NCBI GenBank assembly: GCA_020747065.1
Contig: JAGMVK010000025.1
Location: forward strand, 620,001-684,000
From: Cadophora sp. MPI-SDFR-AT-0126
Lineage: Eukaryota; Ascomycota; Leotiomycetes; Helotiales; Ploettnerulaceae
DNA length: 64,000 nt
Direction: 5' to 3'
Position numbers and translations under genes: made by a program. The notes below the pieces were generated by a model. It worked only from the letters and a program-made list of their open reading frames with translations. It searched no databases and was not told where the DNA came from. Positions within the stretch are counted from its first letter, which is position 1. Each line of letters opens with the position of its first letter. Shown one piece after another: positions 10,902 to 22,390 of the stretch.

Positions 10902-13002
10902 TGTAACCAAAAGAGGGCAGAATCAAGAGCAGAAAACGATCTCCAAATCTGCTTGAATGTACAGTAGTAGATCAAGAAAAGGAAGAGGAGAAGCTGTGAC
11001 AATGCCCTCAAGCGTCAAGGCAGCTCTACTGAAACCAACAGGCGCTAGGCAGATTTGCAACAACCTCTGTATATCCGTTTAGCGCCCGTGGTAAACCTTA
11101 AAGGCCCCAGCGAACCCCGCGGTTGGGAGCTGAGTTTGACGCAGGGGGATGCGGCCGAATCCTGTCCATGAGGATTGTTGGTTCAGTGACCAATTGAAAT
11201 TGAGGCCGGCCAATTCATGACCGGGGAAGCGAGAATCAGCCTCACGACTCGATATACATCGTTTCTAGCTTAACTCGATTACAGATATTTTCTCTCGAAA
11301 ATTCGCAGATAGTACTCTGTAGAAGTTTCAAAGCTCGTTTACCAGTAGAGAATTATTTTGTCCAGTAGTTGTGGAGAAATATTCATATTTTCGATTCCGT
11401 GCTTGCACCTAGCTTCACCGGTCACGAATTGGCCCCTGATTGTCCTTATGTGACCATCATCCTGTAGCAGGATTGGTCATGAAACAGAAACCTTCAAACG
11501 GAGGTACGAAGTCCAGCGGTAAGTGTTACTCCTGGTCGAAGGGGACGTCCCCCGAACACCAGAGTTCAATACCACATAACTTCTTGAGTAAACATCGAAA
11601 CTGAACAAACAAAAGGCGCCTAGACTGACTCCCTAAGCCTAGCGGAGTACAAAGGTCCCATTTCTGTAGATTTTCCCTTTCACTGGAGTCGTGATTACTA
11701 AGTTCAAAAAACCGATACCAAGGTTGAGATGAGGGCAGTAGTTCGTCAACCGCTGTACATGTACCTCCGCACCAAGCAACTTTGCTTGCCACGGAAATAA
11801 CTCTTCATGCCGCCTTTGCTAATCACTTACGTCAACCCGAACTGGTTCTGATCTTGATGGGTGCATGGAACAGAATCCCGCTACAATACGAACTTAGTAT
11901 GTATCCCTTCAACTGGCTCGCTGGTCAACAAGCACTTCGCTCCGTCTTCATCTTCCAGCGCCAAAAATTCATAGCAGCTAGCTACATCTAATGAAACAAA
12001 AAGCACAAAACAAAAATCCAATTCAACAAAAACAACAAACCATTCTCACATTAACATTCCTTTACTTAGAAATGTAAGTCTTTGATAAGTTCTATGGGTG
12101 CCCGCGCAAAAAGGGTCTTACGCTCAAAGACGTTTCTGCCATTTGAGGATACCGAAAGTCCCCCTAATCCACCTGAGGTGTAAAGACGCAACACGTAGAG
12201 GCGCGGTGCTCTTATACTGGAATACAGAACCAAAGGCGACTCGTAGTATTATAGGCCCCGTACGAAGGAAAGAAGAAGATGATGAGGGGCGCCCATATAT
12301 ACCACGCCCGTTCCGATCCGAAAGTTGGCCGACCCCTGATCTGTATAGCCGTCATTACATGAGGCACTCACTGCGAATTCATTTCAAATGAACTGGAGCA
12401 TCCGTATCGCTAACGAATTGGGGGAACAGAAGTCTGCGCGCCACAGGCTGACCTTTGCTGATTGAGGAACACTTTTGGGTGAAGTAACGCACTTTACGGC
12501 CTTACAACACAACCAATCCAAAAACGGCTTCGCGAAAACTTCAAGGAAGAAGAAAAATGGAATTTGAATTTGCGTTTCTCTTAAAGTCAATAAGATTGGC
12601 TTTAGTTGGGACTTTTGAATGATAAGAAATGCTCGAGTAGTAAAAATGATTGAACTAGAGGTGTTTTGTGAAACCAAGCACGCGCTGATCCGATATGCTG
12701 AAGGTCTGATGCCAGGCATCATGTGTCTGATCTTGTGGAGTCTGAGGTCTGAACTGTCTGATGAGTTGGGAGGCTTTTCAGGACGGACAAGATGGACGAG
12801 CACAGGCGGCGTTGCACTTGCAAAATTTAAGAGAATAGTGAATAAGAAGTGAGGTATAATGTACAATAGTATTAAGTATTAGGTCGTAGCAGTAGAGCAG
12901 TACAAATAATCATGGTATCGTCTCTCATACATACATACACGCCATCCATACCATCCCCAACCCCATCCAACGAAAGAAACTCTTTCCAATGCATGTCACC
13001 CC
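10902..13002. other. Intergenic, 2.1 kb
   Basis: No gene supported. It holds the upstream region of the ATPase gene and an imperfect inverted repeat at 11208-11434, listed separately. An open frame on the minus strand at 12384-12866 lacks any recognisable domain. Confidence 0.5.
11208..11434. repeat. Inverted-repeat arms, possible short non-autonomous element
   Basis: GGCCAATTCATGACCGG at 11208-11224 is matched in inverse orientation at 11418-11434 with one mismatch. The match continues inwards (GAAGC.AG) with a few mismatches and weakly outwards. Both flanks carry ATCCTGT...AGGATTG motifs (near 11159 and 11460). This could be the relic of a MITE-like element of about 230-320 bp. No target-site duplication was identified. 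Confidence 0.35.
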
Positions 13003-13963
13003 TTAAAAGGTACCAGTAGCATTCTGATTATAAGGCTGATGAGACCTCATATACCCATCATGACTAACCCCATTCCCCGCCACAGGCGCATGAGTCGTAG
13101 TCGTAGTCTGATACCCATTGCTAACCGGCGCATTCCCATACGCCGCCGTATTGCCATACTTGTTAAGCGGGGGCTCGCCACCCACGGCAGTGGTATCCGT
13201 AGCATAGCTCGTGCGCATATCAGCAGGTGTGGCGTGAGTAGGGAGCGTATCAGCGTTCTTGTCGGCATAGGTCTTGTTCTTGGACTTGCGCTGCCAGAAC
13301 TTGCGCTTGGGGGAGCCGGCCGTGTAACCGTTGTTGGGGGAGGGTCCGAAGGCGCGCTCCTTGCGGCGGTGCTTGATGAGTAGGAATTCGAGGAAGATGG
13401 AGATGAAGAAGAAGACGCTGGGTATGGTGTTAGCGTTGATCTTCGATTCAAGTATATTGAAGAATAAGAGAGAATGGGAACTGAACTCACCATCCAATAA
13501 TGGCAACCGCAAAAGCAGCCTTCTGAAGTCTGCAAGCAGTCTTCAAACTCGGCAAAATCGTAATCCCACCATCACCTCCAGTAACATCATTATTCAAATT
13601 CGTATACCCATTTCCATACGCGGTCCTCACAAAGCCCGAGCAAGACCCATCAGTAGCATGACGGTTGACCCACGCAATATAAGCGAATGCTCCACAGAAC
13701 GCAAAGTCCAGGACCATGCCCAGAGCAGAGAAGAATGCGATTCCGCCGAGACAGCAGACCAGGACGAGGGCGGCGAGAGTGTAGACGACTGCTACGCCGG
13801 AGATGCCTTCGACGGCTTTGATGTGCACGCTGATGGGGAGGTTGTGGTCGGTCAGAGAGGCGAGATAGTAGGAGAAGATGCCGATAATGACGGCTGCGCA
13901 GCCGAATTCAATGGCGCGGAAGAAGAGCGAAACGCTCTTGAGAGCGACGCCGCCGAATCCCAT
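13003..13963 (-). CDS. MARVEL-type four-helix membrane protein
   Basis: Two exons, 13491-13963 and 13003-13417, with a 73-nt intron (GTGAGT...ACCCAG), give 295 residues. Four hydrophobic segments lie near residues 11-35, 51-74, 80-100 and 143-172. The charged turn after the first helix, the small GFGG-like N terminus and the final helix followed by KHRRK match fungal MARVEL-domain proteins. These are integral membrane proteins of vesicle and plasma membrane, often linked to eisosome or transport functions. The C-terminal 110 residues are cytosolic-looking, polar and rich in Thr, Asn, Gly and Tyr. The intron lies inside the fourth helix. No specific ortholog is assigned. Confidence 0.75.
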
Positions 13964-16860
13964 GATGCTGGATGAATGGAAGGGCGTGGGTTTGTTGGTG
14001 GTGGTGGTGGTGTTGTGTTTGTCTCCTGAGACGAGTGGTTTGTTGTATGAAAGTTGAAGTGAGACTGGGGAGGGGGGAACTCAATATATTATATTGTGTT
14101 TCCGCCAAGATCATCACTCATCTAGGAGCAGGTTATCAACACACCACTTACACAACACCTACTTCGATCTAGCACCCCATCATTAATTGGCATTATATCA
14201 TACCCTTACTCCCAGCAAGGCAATTAGCTGTTTTCTCCTCAAAACGCACCATCTCATTCGACCGTCTAGACGACTCCCTCATCTCCCCCTTGCGATGTCT
14301 CGATCGAACACATGCAGCGTCATGCCGCGCTGTTAAAACCTTTAAAAAGCGGGTCTTTTCTCCCCGATCGACGAATCATCGGGAAGACAAGCCACACAAA
14401 TGCTGTCGATGCGTGCCATCGACGTCACACATGCCAAGGAAGAATCAAGGCGAAGAATGAAGATCGACACTTGTGGCTTGTGGCGGTGCAATTTTTCAGA
14501 CGCAAGCCACTGACACGTGCAAAATGGAAACCCTCGATGCGGGATGTGAGTGTGGAAGCCGGCTACTGAGTAGGAGGGATTAGGGTGACAAATACCTTAG
14601 TCAGCAGCCAGAAGAGCCTTAAGCTCCGAGCCCTCTTAGAAGAATGAAACCAACCTTTCCCCCACTTTTACCACTTCATATTTCTGTGAGGGTTACACGG
14701 GCCGGCAGTTGGAGACTACGAACAAAGTAGTTGTCCTGGGTTGTGGCTAGTTGGGAGAGCTAACGTGCCCCATCCGTCATGATGCTTTGGGTTGGGAATA
14801 GCTTCATTTCGAATCTTGGTTTGGAAGGGTCTAGCAGGTAGGTCTCCAGCTTGAGTGACCGTCACAAGAAGCTTCTTGCGTAAACGAGATGAACTTATGA
14901 AAGTCTAGATTCTAGATAGCTTCATCCAACCTTGCTTTGAGACTTTTCGTTACCCTATCTATCCTCAGTATTGAGCGCGAGCTCCATGACCGCTCGAAGC
15001 GAGCATATCTGATATACTACCTGGTGCTACCGAGTACCTGTTTGAATCCTCTTCTCCCCACCACAACATACATGGCATAGCTTCACGCTCCACGTCAGCT
15101 TTTTGCTTTATCAAGGTGTATCAGATTCTAGAAAGCCCGTCTACTTCAGGGCAGGTAGCGTACTCTTCCCTCACACGGTATGCTCTTGCAATGAAAGCTC
15201 GCTGTCGATTCCCCATCTCCACGATACTGCTTTTGCATACTTGGGAGAATGATGATGTTGAGGCCTGAAGTTGCAGGTAAGTCTGAACCAAGGTTCTCCT
15301 CCACTCCTCAACCCTGACCTGGACCCCGAAACCTTAAACTCTACTCTCCTCACGATAGCCTTCCCAATACAGTAGCTGTTTCCGCCCGTCTGTGGCTGTG
15401 GCTGTATCGCTGATCGCTGCACATCATATCATATTACAGTTTTTTGAAATCAGAAACTAAAACTAAACACTCTGTCCCGAGGATCGTCAGGTCGGTATAT
15501 CCGTCCCGTGTTGCCACCTAGTAAAGCATCTAGTCACTTGTTGTGAATGAAGACAAGTTTTTCCACTGCAAGGTGTCTGACTTTTCTGGCTTTTGTTCCT
15601 TGCTTCGTTTTCCTTTTCGTTCTCTTTCCAGATCAGCAGCAGCAGCAAGTAAGTCATCGTAGGAGTGAAAGTTTGATGCACTGTATTGTAAAGTACAGTA
15701 TTCCACGACTTTGAAGTAACGAATCGCGAGCGAGTAGCACACACTACGAGCTAAGTCAAGTCAAGTCAAGTTCTAACTATCGGCGTGGATGGACTTTACT
15801 TCTATCTTTTGATTTATTTGATTGTTCGCTCCTTCATCTACCAATCTCATTCAGAACTACCCAGTCGAGAAGGAATTGCTTTTGTTCCATGTTCAGTTGA
15901 GTTGAGTTGGAGAGAAGAAAGAAGAGAGACACAGAGAAAAGAAACAAAAAGTAGATATTGTATGGCATTGCAAGGCATGGGGTGTTGAGCCGCGAGTCGT
16001 GAATCGCGAGTCTTCCTCGGTATTGGAACGCAGCTCAGAAGGATCCTTTTAAGTTCTCACCCATCGCTCGTGAACTTAGTCTTGCGGCCCATCTCAACAC
16101 CAGCTTCAAGCATTTTGTTTTTCTACATCGATGAGCACGGTTTGGATAGTGGAAAGTATTTCTGGGGGCCGGATCCTTGGGGAGAGTTCGTTGAGGGCAA
16201 CAGGAACATCCTCTCACCTCGCTTCTCTCCCCCTCCTCATCGAGAAGACTACTCAAGAACAAGAGCAATTCCGCAGTGTGTCACAGCATAGCATACCACA
16301 GTACCGCTTATTCTACCGATTATTCTACCAGCAGCGGCGAAGACGGCGAAGACCCGAGTCATGATATAGTTACGTCTACACTAACGTTGTCACGATGCGA
16401 TGGAAGGTAAGCATGTAGGTAGGCAGGCAGGTGGACAGATAGGCAGGTAGGTATTTAGATGGGAGGGCAGCAGAAGGGTGGGTAGGGGGTGGTTTATCAT
16501 GCACGTGTCAATGGAAATTGAAATAGAAGGAAGTGCGTTCGAGTTCTCAAAAAAAAAAAGGCCTGTTTTGGTTTCGGACTGGAGCGTAGCGGAGAGGTGT
16601 GTGTATGTAGGAACGGGATCGTGAACTGGTCGTTGTGGATTCAGAAAATGCTGTGAGTCGAGTACCTTACCCATTTGCTATTATTGTACACTGAGTCTTG
16701 AGATGTTTTGAATATAATGATTATCTGTTGTTGACAATTGTTGATTTTTTCTACCCGGCTACCAACCAATGATGCTTCTAAGCTATGCTGCTCATACTCA
16801 TACACTTCATCATATCAACATTTCGTAAAATCTCTCGGCACAATCCCTAGCCCAGAGAAC
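13964..16860. other. Intergenic, 2.9 kb
   Basis: No gene supported on either strand. Simple repeats: four AAGTC units near 15753-15771 and a GGTA/GGCA-type tetranucleotide stretch near 16413-16455. No tRNA B-box with a plausible cloverleaf was found by eye. Confidence 0.5.
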
Positions 16861-18229
16861 TCAATTCTTCCCCGTCCCAAAAGCCTTATGAAACCCCGTC
16901 AACGTAACCCTATACCTAACCTCATTCTCCTTAACCTTCTGCACCGCCTGCGAGCATCCCTCCTCGGAAATATCAATCGTCTCAATCATCGGATGCAGAT
17001 CCTTCTCACTCGCCAACTTCAACATCTCCATCGCCTCCTTCTTACTTCCAATATGGCTACCCGCAATCTTACAGCCATTGCCCGCGAAATCCTGCGCCAT
17101 CATCTGCGGAAGCGGCTTGTCTGGTAGACCGACGTTGTGGAATTCTCCGTTGACGGCTAGGGTACCCATATAGTCTTGCAGGTTGAACTCGTGAGTCATG
17201 TCGGCGGCGTTGAGGATGAAGTCGAATGTGAAGGCGAGGGGCTTGAACCAGTCTTTCTCTTTAGTGGAGACGAAATGGTGGGCTCCGAGCTTCTTAGCTT
17301 CGACTTCTTTGGATGGGGTGTGCGAGAGAGCCCAGACTTCGGCACCCAATGCGCGAGCCCTATTCATGTCAGATAAATGTCAATGGATGAGAGGCAGTGA
17401 CTTACCAGATGATGGCGAAGTGACCGAGTCCTCCAATACCAAGGATAGCAACCTTCTTCCCAGGACCAGTGTTGGCACGCTTGAGAGGAGAGTAAACCGT
17501 AAGACCAGCACACATCATAGGACCAGCCTCGTGCGAAGTGATGTTATCTGGAATCTTGAAAACGAATTGTTCGTGAACACGGCTGTGCGAGGAATATCCT
17601 CCCTGGGCAAAAATCTGCTTTCCATTCTTATCCTTCATCGGACCACCTGCATCCTTGGAAGGATTTCCACCTCCAACATTGTATGGAGCACCATAGGTAT
17701 CTAGCTTCATCAGCTCAATTCTTCCACTCTGAAAAGAGAAGTACTCACCAACTTTGTTTGGGCAGTAATTCTCGTTATTGGACTTGCACTGCGGGCACTT
17801 CATACACGATTGTACCTGCGCACCGACACCAACCCTATCTCCAGCCTTGAACTCCTTAACCTGTGATCCAACCCTCAACACCTTTCCAATGATTTCATGT
17901 CCGACGCAGATCGGTGCTGTAGCCAATTCTCCCCATCCTCCAGTTATGGTATGGACATCCGAACCGCAGACACCGCAACATTCATTCTCGATGTCGACAT
18001 CGTATTCTTCGAAGACCTTGGGTGTGAACTTCTCGAGTCAGCACATCAATTCCTGTTCCAAAGTCTGGGAGCCTACCTTCTCCTTGCTGAATTTGGTCCA
18101 GTTTTTGGTATCATGGATCATAAAACCCTCGAATTGCTCTGGAGCTGCCATTTCTGCTTGAATCTTTCTTTTTTTGGTTGGTGATTCGCTTTCTTGTTGA
18201 TATCCGAAATCTTTGGTTTCTGTTCCCAT
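16861..18229 (-). CDS. Zinc-dependent alcohol dehydrogenase, cinnamyl/ADH6-7 type
   Basis: Medium-chain dehydrogenase, probably NADP-dependent aldehyde/alcohol interconversion in the cytosol. Four exons, 18077-18229, 17749-18028, 17406-17700 and 16861-17359, with introns of 46-48 nt, give 408 residues. Seen: catalytic zinc ligands in CGVCGSDVHT and GHEIIGKV, the structural zinc cysteines in CMKCPQCKSNNENYC, an aliphatic lobe with VDTYGAPY, and the Rossmann motif GIGGLGH. The fourth exon completes the coenzyme domain. The protein is longer than the usual 350-370 residues because of about 26 N-terminal residues (PTKKRKIQ). A start at the second ATG (18149-18151) gives 382 residues and a more typical N terminus. 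The second intron (17701-17748) is 48 nt with no in-frame stop, so its retention would insert 16 residues without breaking the frame. Confidence 0.9.
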
Positions 18230-18812
18230 ATCTTCGACGGCGTTGTTTTGTTTTTGTATCTATGCAGTGTGGATGCAATGGTAGCGTTGAAAAGTGGTGT
18301 TAGTGATGCAATGCATGAGCTCTGAGCTCTACGGCCTATGAAAACAATTGTGCTGTGACCTCACCACTTGCCCCTCCTTTTCATTTGTGAATCACAGTTG
18401 CTGAATTTTCGGCCTTTGAACTTTCAAATATTTATCGCCGATGCATCAGACACCAGGAGCGATCCAGAACGAAACTGCAGGTAAATGCAGAATTGATTGG
18501 ATGTTGTTGTATGACATCAGGGAGTGTTGAAGGGCATGTGGAGAATGTGTGACGTCGAGGTGGGAGAGGCTGCTTCGCTTAAAAGGGAAAAGAAGACATG
18601 AGCCTCATCGGCGATATCGAGGATGGAATAATTGGGATTTGGATGATTCCGAAGAACATCAGTGTCAAACCATAGAGAATAATCAGATGAGTGACATTCC
18701 TGCTAGAAGAGGGATTTGTTTTTCTGATTTGAATCCAGATCAGCTTCATCGCATTTCTCCGAGTTCTCATCTCCACTCTCGACGATTCTCAGTGGTACAC
18801 TTAGAAATGAGA

Positions 18813-18877
18813 GTACAACAAGAGAGTGCAACAAGAGAGTGCAACAAGAGAGTGCAACAAGAGAGTGCAACAAGAGA
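18813..18877. repeat. Tandem repeat, five 13-nt units
   Basis: Five head-to-tail copies of GTGCAACAAGAGA; the first copy has A in place of G at position 3. The copies are otherwise identical, so the array is recent or homogenised. It lies about 580 nt upstream of the alcohol dehydrogenase start, with no coding role visible. Confidence 0.9.
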
Positions 18878-19574
18878 GTAGGCGAGAAGACATGTCTAGT
18901 CTAGAACAGATCTAGATTAAGAAACGAAGTATCGCTGATATTATAAACAAACGAGATGTCGCGAGTAGGGAATGGCTGGCGGTGCAATAAGACAAACTCG
19001 AGGACAAGCAGCCAAGACACGAGCAGTACCGTTTGCAGCTCAGACACCCGAGCTCTCGAGTCAAAAACAAACCAGAAATGAATTCCACAAACCAATCTTT
19101 CTCTCCTACCATTTCATGTCTTGATTTGTGGCAAACCACTTTGACTACAACCCAAGACAGGAAATCACACCACATCTCTGCATGCATTCAGAGATCGCCA
19201 CCACAAGCTCATCATACCTATCAGACTGACTGCAGTGATAGTGGCATGATCTACCCAGATTTTGGAGCAAATCATAAACGAAGACAAGATGAATGAATGA
19301 GCATGTCTGGCTTGATGGAAGCTGGAGTCTCCAGGTTATGTATCCTCAGACCCGGATTGTCGGATACCTGGATGGTTATTACCTTATTGTATTTGCACTT
19401 TCCAGCAAGTGTTCATGAGGACCTGGATGGTGATTCTCCATCGATAGTCGACAGACCGCCCTCCCCTATCCAAACTTCAACATCGGTAACTTTTGTCCTC
19501 ACCGACCCGATCATATCCTGATGGAAGAATAATTCGTCCGCCGGTCCAAATAGACGGAGTATCGCAACTCATCA

Positions 19575-19708
19575 TCACCGACGCCTCGGAACAGTAGAAT
19601 TTGTGATCTCTCCGTGCTCACTATCGGCCGTTAGATTCCCTTCACCGACACCTCGGACTGTAGAATTTTGTGATCTCTCCGCACTCACCATCGGCCTTTA
19701 GATTCCCT
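19575..19708. repeat. 67-nt tandem duplication
   Basis: Two adjacent copies, 19575-19641 and 19642-19708, both running from TCACCGAC to TTAGATTCCCT and differing at scattered positions. Noncoding; function unknown. Confidence 0.8.
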
Positions 19709-20557
19709 CAACAATGCAACGGCCGAAAGCACATGCAGGTTCAAAACTCTGTCTCCCCCCAGCTCCCCACAGATTGAAATACCCGAAAGAGGGGGGCACG
19801 CTGAATTGAACCGAGGAAACAAAAAGCCTTGTGTCACGAGGACGCGTCAACTGGAGCGGATGTTTTGTTGCACATCGCATATGCAGCAGGCCTCGCAGTT
19901 TTAATCCCGCCTAGTGGGGTGGTTCAGCAATCCTTGGGAACTTCTAATTAGCGCCCACAGCATCTAAGAATAACGGTAATGTTGATGACAGGGGCTATAA
20001 CGTCTCAACGTTCATTCGCAAGGCTATTCAATCAATTCTCCTTGAGTTTGTAAGGAGAGGTCTCCGTCAGGAGAATTTTCTGCGGAGCCTCGCGATACAG
20101 TGCTTTCTACCCCAAAGCTCCTTGCTAGAAAATGTTAGGCCTCAGATCTAAGGGAACCTACAGCTCATTCATCTGCTGGACTGTGGCTTAGCCTGAATTT
20201 GAATTTCAGCCTCGCCGACACCGTTCGAGTCGAAGCCGATTGCTTCAATCTTTCTCGATCGCTGTTTTGAATGATCATGCAAGCTCAGCCCGAAACTCGA
20301 CGAGTTGGGCTCGGAGGCTGAATCAGAGAGAGTCTGTTGTCGCTGAGTCGTCGTGTCAATTATAAGGCTGTAGGTTGCCAAAAACGCCCATCTGAGCTGC
20401 GCCACCGCCGCCTCACAGCCTTGTTATGAGAATCTTTTAAGTTCCTTGGTTTTCATTCGAACATCAATATTTCCTTTCTAAAAGTCGTCGGGTGAATTTA
20501 CACTGCTTCAATCCAACAAACCAACAAAATTCCCTAGATAGCCACCCTGCCAACAAA

Positions 20558-22390
20558 ATGACCTTGTTCAAGTATGAGCCCATCAACCTCGCGAGACCTA
20601 CATTTCGTCTTGCACGACTTCTAGCAGGTAGCGGCGACTGTATTGATTGCGAAATCATCCAAGCATGGCTTGATCAACCCGAGGACATTCTGCCATACGA
20701 AGCCTTGTCGTATACCTGGGGCAAAGGGGAAATGGTGGACAAGATAGTTGTCAATGGAAAGGAGCTTGGCGTTACTCTGAACCTATTTATGGCGCTCAAG
20801 TATCTACGCTTTGAGAATCAAGATCGAATCTTATGGATTGATGGCCTATGTATCAATCAACAGGACCATCAAGAAAAAGGACATCAGGTCCAGCAAATGG
20901 GTGATATATACCATCGCGCTGAACGTGTGATTGTCTGGTTAGGCCAGGCCACGTACGAAACAAATGTTCTCATGGATTCGATGAAAATGCTAGAGCAGAA
21001 ATGCATCAACTTCTCAAGGAACGATTACTGTGCCTGGCGAGATACTTGGTCATGCATACAGCCCGAGTTGACGAGTATCCACTCAGATCTGAAAGTCCGT
21101 CAGCGCAACGGCCTGGACTCACTCTTTGAGCGAGCATGGTTCCGTAGGGTCTGGATCCTGCAAGAAGTTGCGAATGCACGAGCAGCTCTTATCATGTGCG
21201 GCGTTAAGTCGATTTCAGCACGCACATTCGCTCTTGTTCCATCATTACTGGGAGTAGTACCACCTCTTCACTGTCAATCAATCTTGGATATCATGCCAGG
21301 ACAATCGAGACAAAAGTCCTGGTGGAGCCAAAAGCGTGATCTTCAGACTATTCTATTGAAGTTCGGCAAAAGCGCTGCAACTGACCCACGCGATAACATA
21401 TACGCCCTCCTTGGACTATCTTCGGATGCGTGTGAAGGTGGTTTTATACGAGCAGATTATTCAAAGTCAGTACACGAAGTGATGCTCGACGCTGCAGTAT
21501 TTCTCTTACGCTATCCCGAGCTACAGGGCACAAATTTTCTATGCGACTTCACGATGGCACAGTTTCTCGAGAGCGTGGGGTTCTTGAGCAATTTGGCCCT
21601 AGGCTTCGCACAGAAAGTAGGAAATGGACCGTTGGCGAAGGTGTTACTTGCTCGTGAGGATATCGACGTAAATTGGAAGAACAAGGACGGTTTATTCCCG
21701 CTCTCATTAGCGGTGCAAAAAAACGACGAACAGACAGTTATGCTACTACTGGATCGCGACGATGTCGATTTGAACTCGCAGGACAAATACAAAGATACTC
21801 CCCTCATGACAGCAATTAGTATCCATACCACGAAGATCGTAGAGCTGCTGCTGGCGCATGATGGTGTCGATATTAACTGGGTAAACAACGATGGCGAGAC
21901 ACCACTCATGGTAGCAGTGCGATACCAAAATGAGGCAGCAGTAAAGGCACTGCTTGAACGTGATGATCTGGATGTGAATTGCAGGAACGGCCAAGGCAAG
22001 ACAGCACTGTTAATGGCGCTGGAAAGCAAGTCGGAAGGAGTGGCCAAGCTACTGCTTGCTCGAGAAGACGTCAACATCACCTTGATGGACGACAGCAATC
22101 AAACACCATCAGAAGTAGCGCGAAGATATCAACATACCCAGCTTGCGAGACTATGGCTTGCGCAATCTGTCGGGGAAATGCAGAACAAGGACGGCAGGAC
22201 ACCTCAGTGGTTAGCTGCTCGTTTGTATCAGATCGAGGAGGAATTACCACGATTTCGGAATGAAGAACGGGCTTCATGGGTCTTCATGGGTCTTTTAGTG
22301 AAGCTTGGCATTTTCTGCTTTATTATTGTTATTACTATTACTCGCAGTGTTCGTTCGTTCGTTCGTTCGTTCGTTTCTGAATTACAATGA
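20558..22390 (+). CDS. HET-domain protein with ankyrin repeats
   Basis: Single-exon gene of 610 residues; the ATG at 20558 in AAAATGACC is preferred because the codon 22 positions upstream is not ATG. Residues about 47-205 are a heterokaryon-incompatibility (HET) domain: YEALSYTWG (47-55), LWIDGLCINQ (92-101), RVIVWLG and RVWILQEV (196-203). Fungal HET domains trigger cell death when activated in non-self recognition. From about 375 to 580 there are five or six ankyrin repeats (for example DGETPLMVAVRYQNEAAVKA), the usual sensing part. Unusually, the C terminus is a hydrophobic helix (LGIFCFIIVITI) followed by SVRSFVRSFV. That end is encoded partly by six GTTC tetranucleotides at 22349-22372, so slippage there would change the tail. 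The classical WD40 or NACHT modules are absent. Confidence 0.9.
   Translation: MTLFKYEPINLARPTFRLARLLAGSGDCIDCEIIQAWLDQPEDILPYEALSYTWGKGEMVDKIVVNGKELGVTLNLFMALKYLRFENQDRILWIDGLCINQQDHQEKGHQVQQMGDIYHRAERVIVWLGQATYETNVLMDSMKMLEQKCINFSRNDYCAWRDTWSCIQPELTSIHSDLKVRQRNGLDSLFERAWFRRVWILQEVANARAALIMCGVKSISARTFALVPSLLGVVPPLHCQSILDIMPGQSRQKSWWSQKRDLQTILLKFGKSAATDPRDNIYALLGLSSDACEGGFIRADYSKSVHEVMLDAAVFLLRYPELQGTNFLCDFTMAQFLESVGFLSNLALGFAQKVGNGPLAKVLLAREDIDVNWKNKDGLFPLSLAVQKNDEQTVMLLLDRDDVDLNSQDKYKDTPLMTAISIHTTKIVELLLAHDGVDINWVNNDGETPLMVAVRYQNEAAVKALLERDDLDVNCRNGQGKTALLMALESKSEGVAKLLLAREDVNITLMDDSNQTPSEVARRYQHTQLARLWLAQSVGEMQNKDGRTPQWLAARLYQIEEELPRFRNEERASWVFMGLLVKLGIFCFIIVITITRSVRSFVRSFVSELQ

Larger units (their letters stand above)
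18230..20557. other. Intergenic, 2.3 kb
   Basis: No gene supported. It contains a 13-nt tandem array (18813-18877) and a 67-nt direct duplication (19575-19708), listed separately. The last few hundred bases are the upstream region of the HET-ankyrin gene. Confidence 0.5.

Noticed and set aside
12384..12866. Minus-strand frame of 160 codons with a hydrophobic start
   Set aside because: Sequence does not look protein-like after the first 20 residues and has no family match; AT-rich region gives chance frames.
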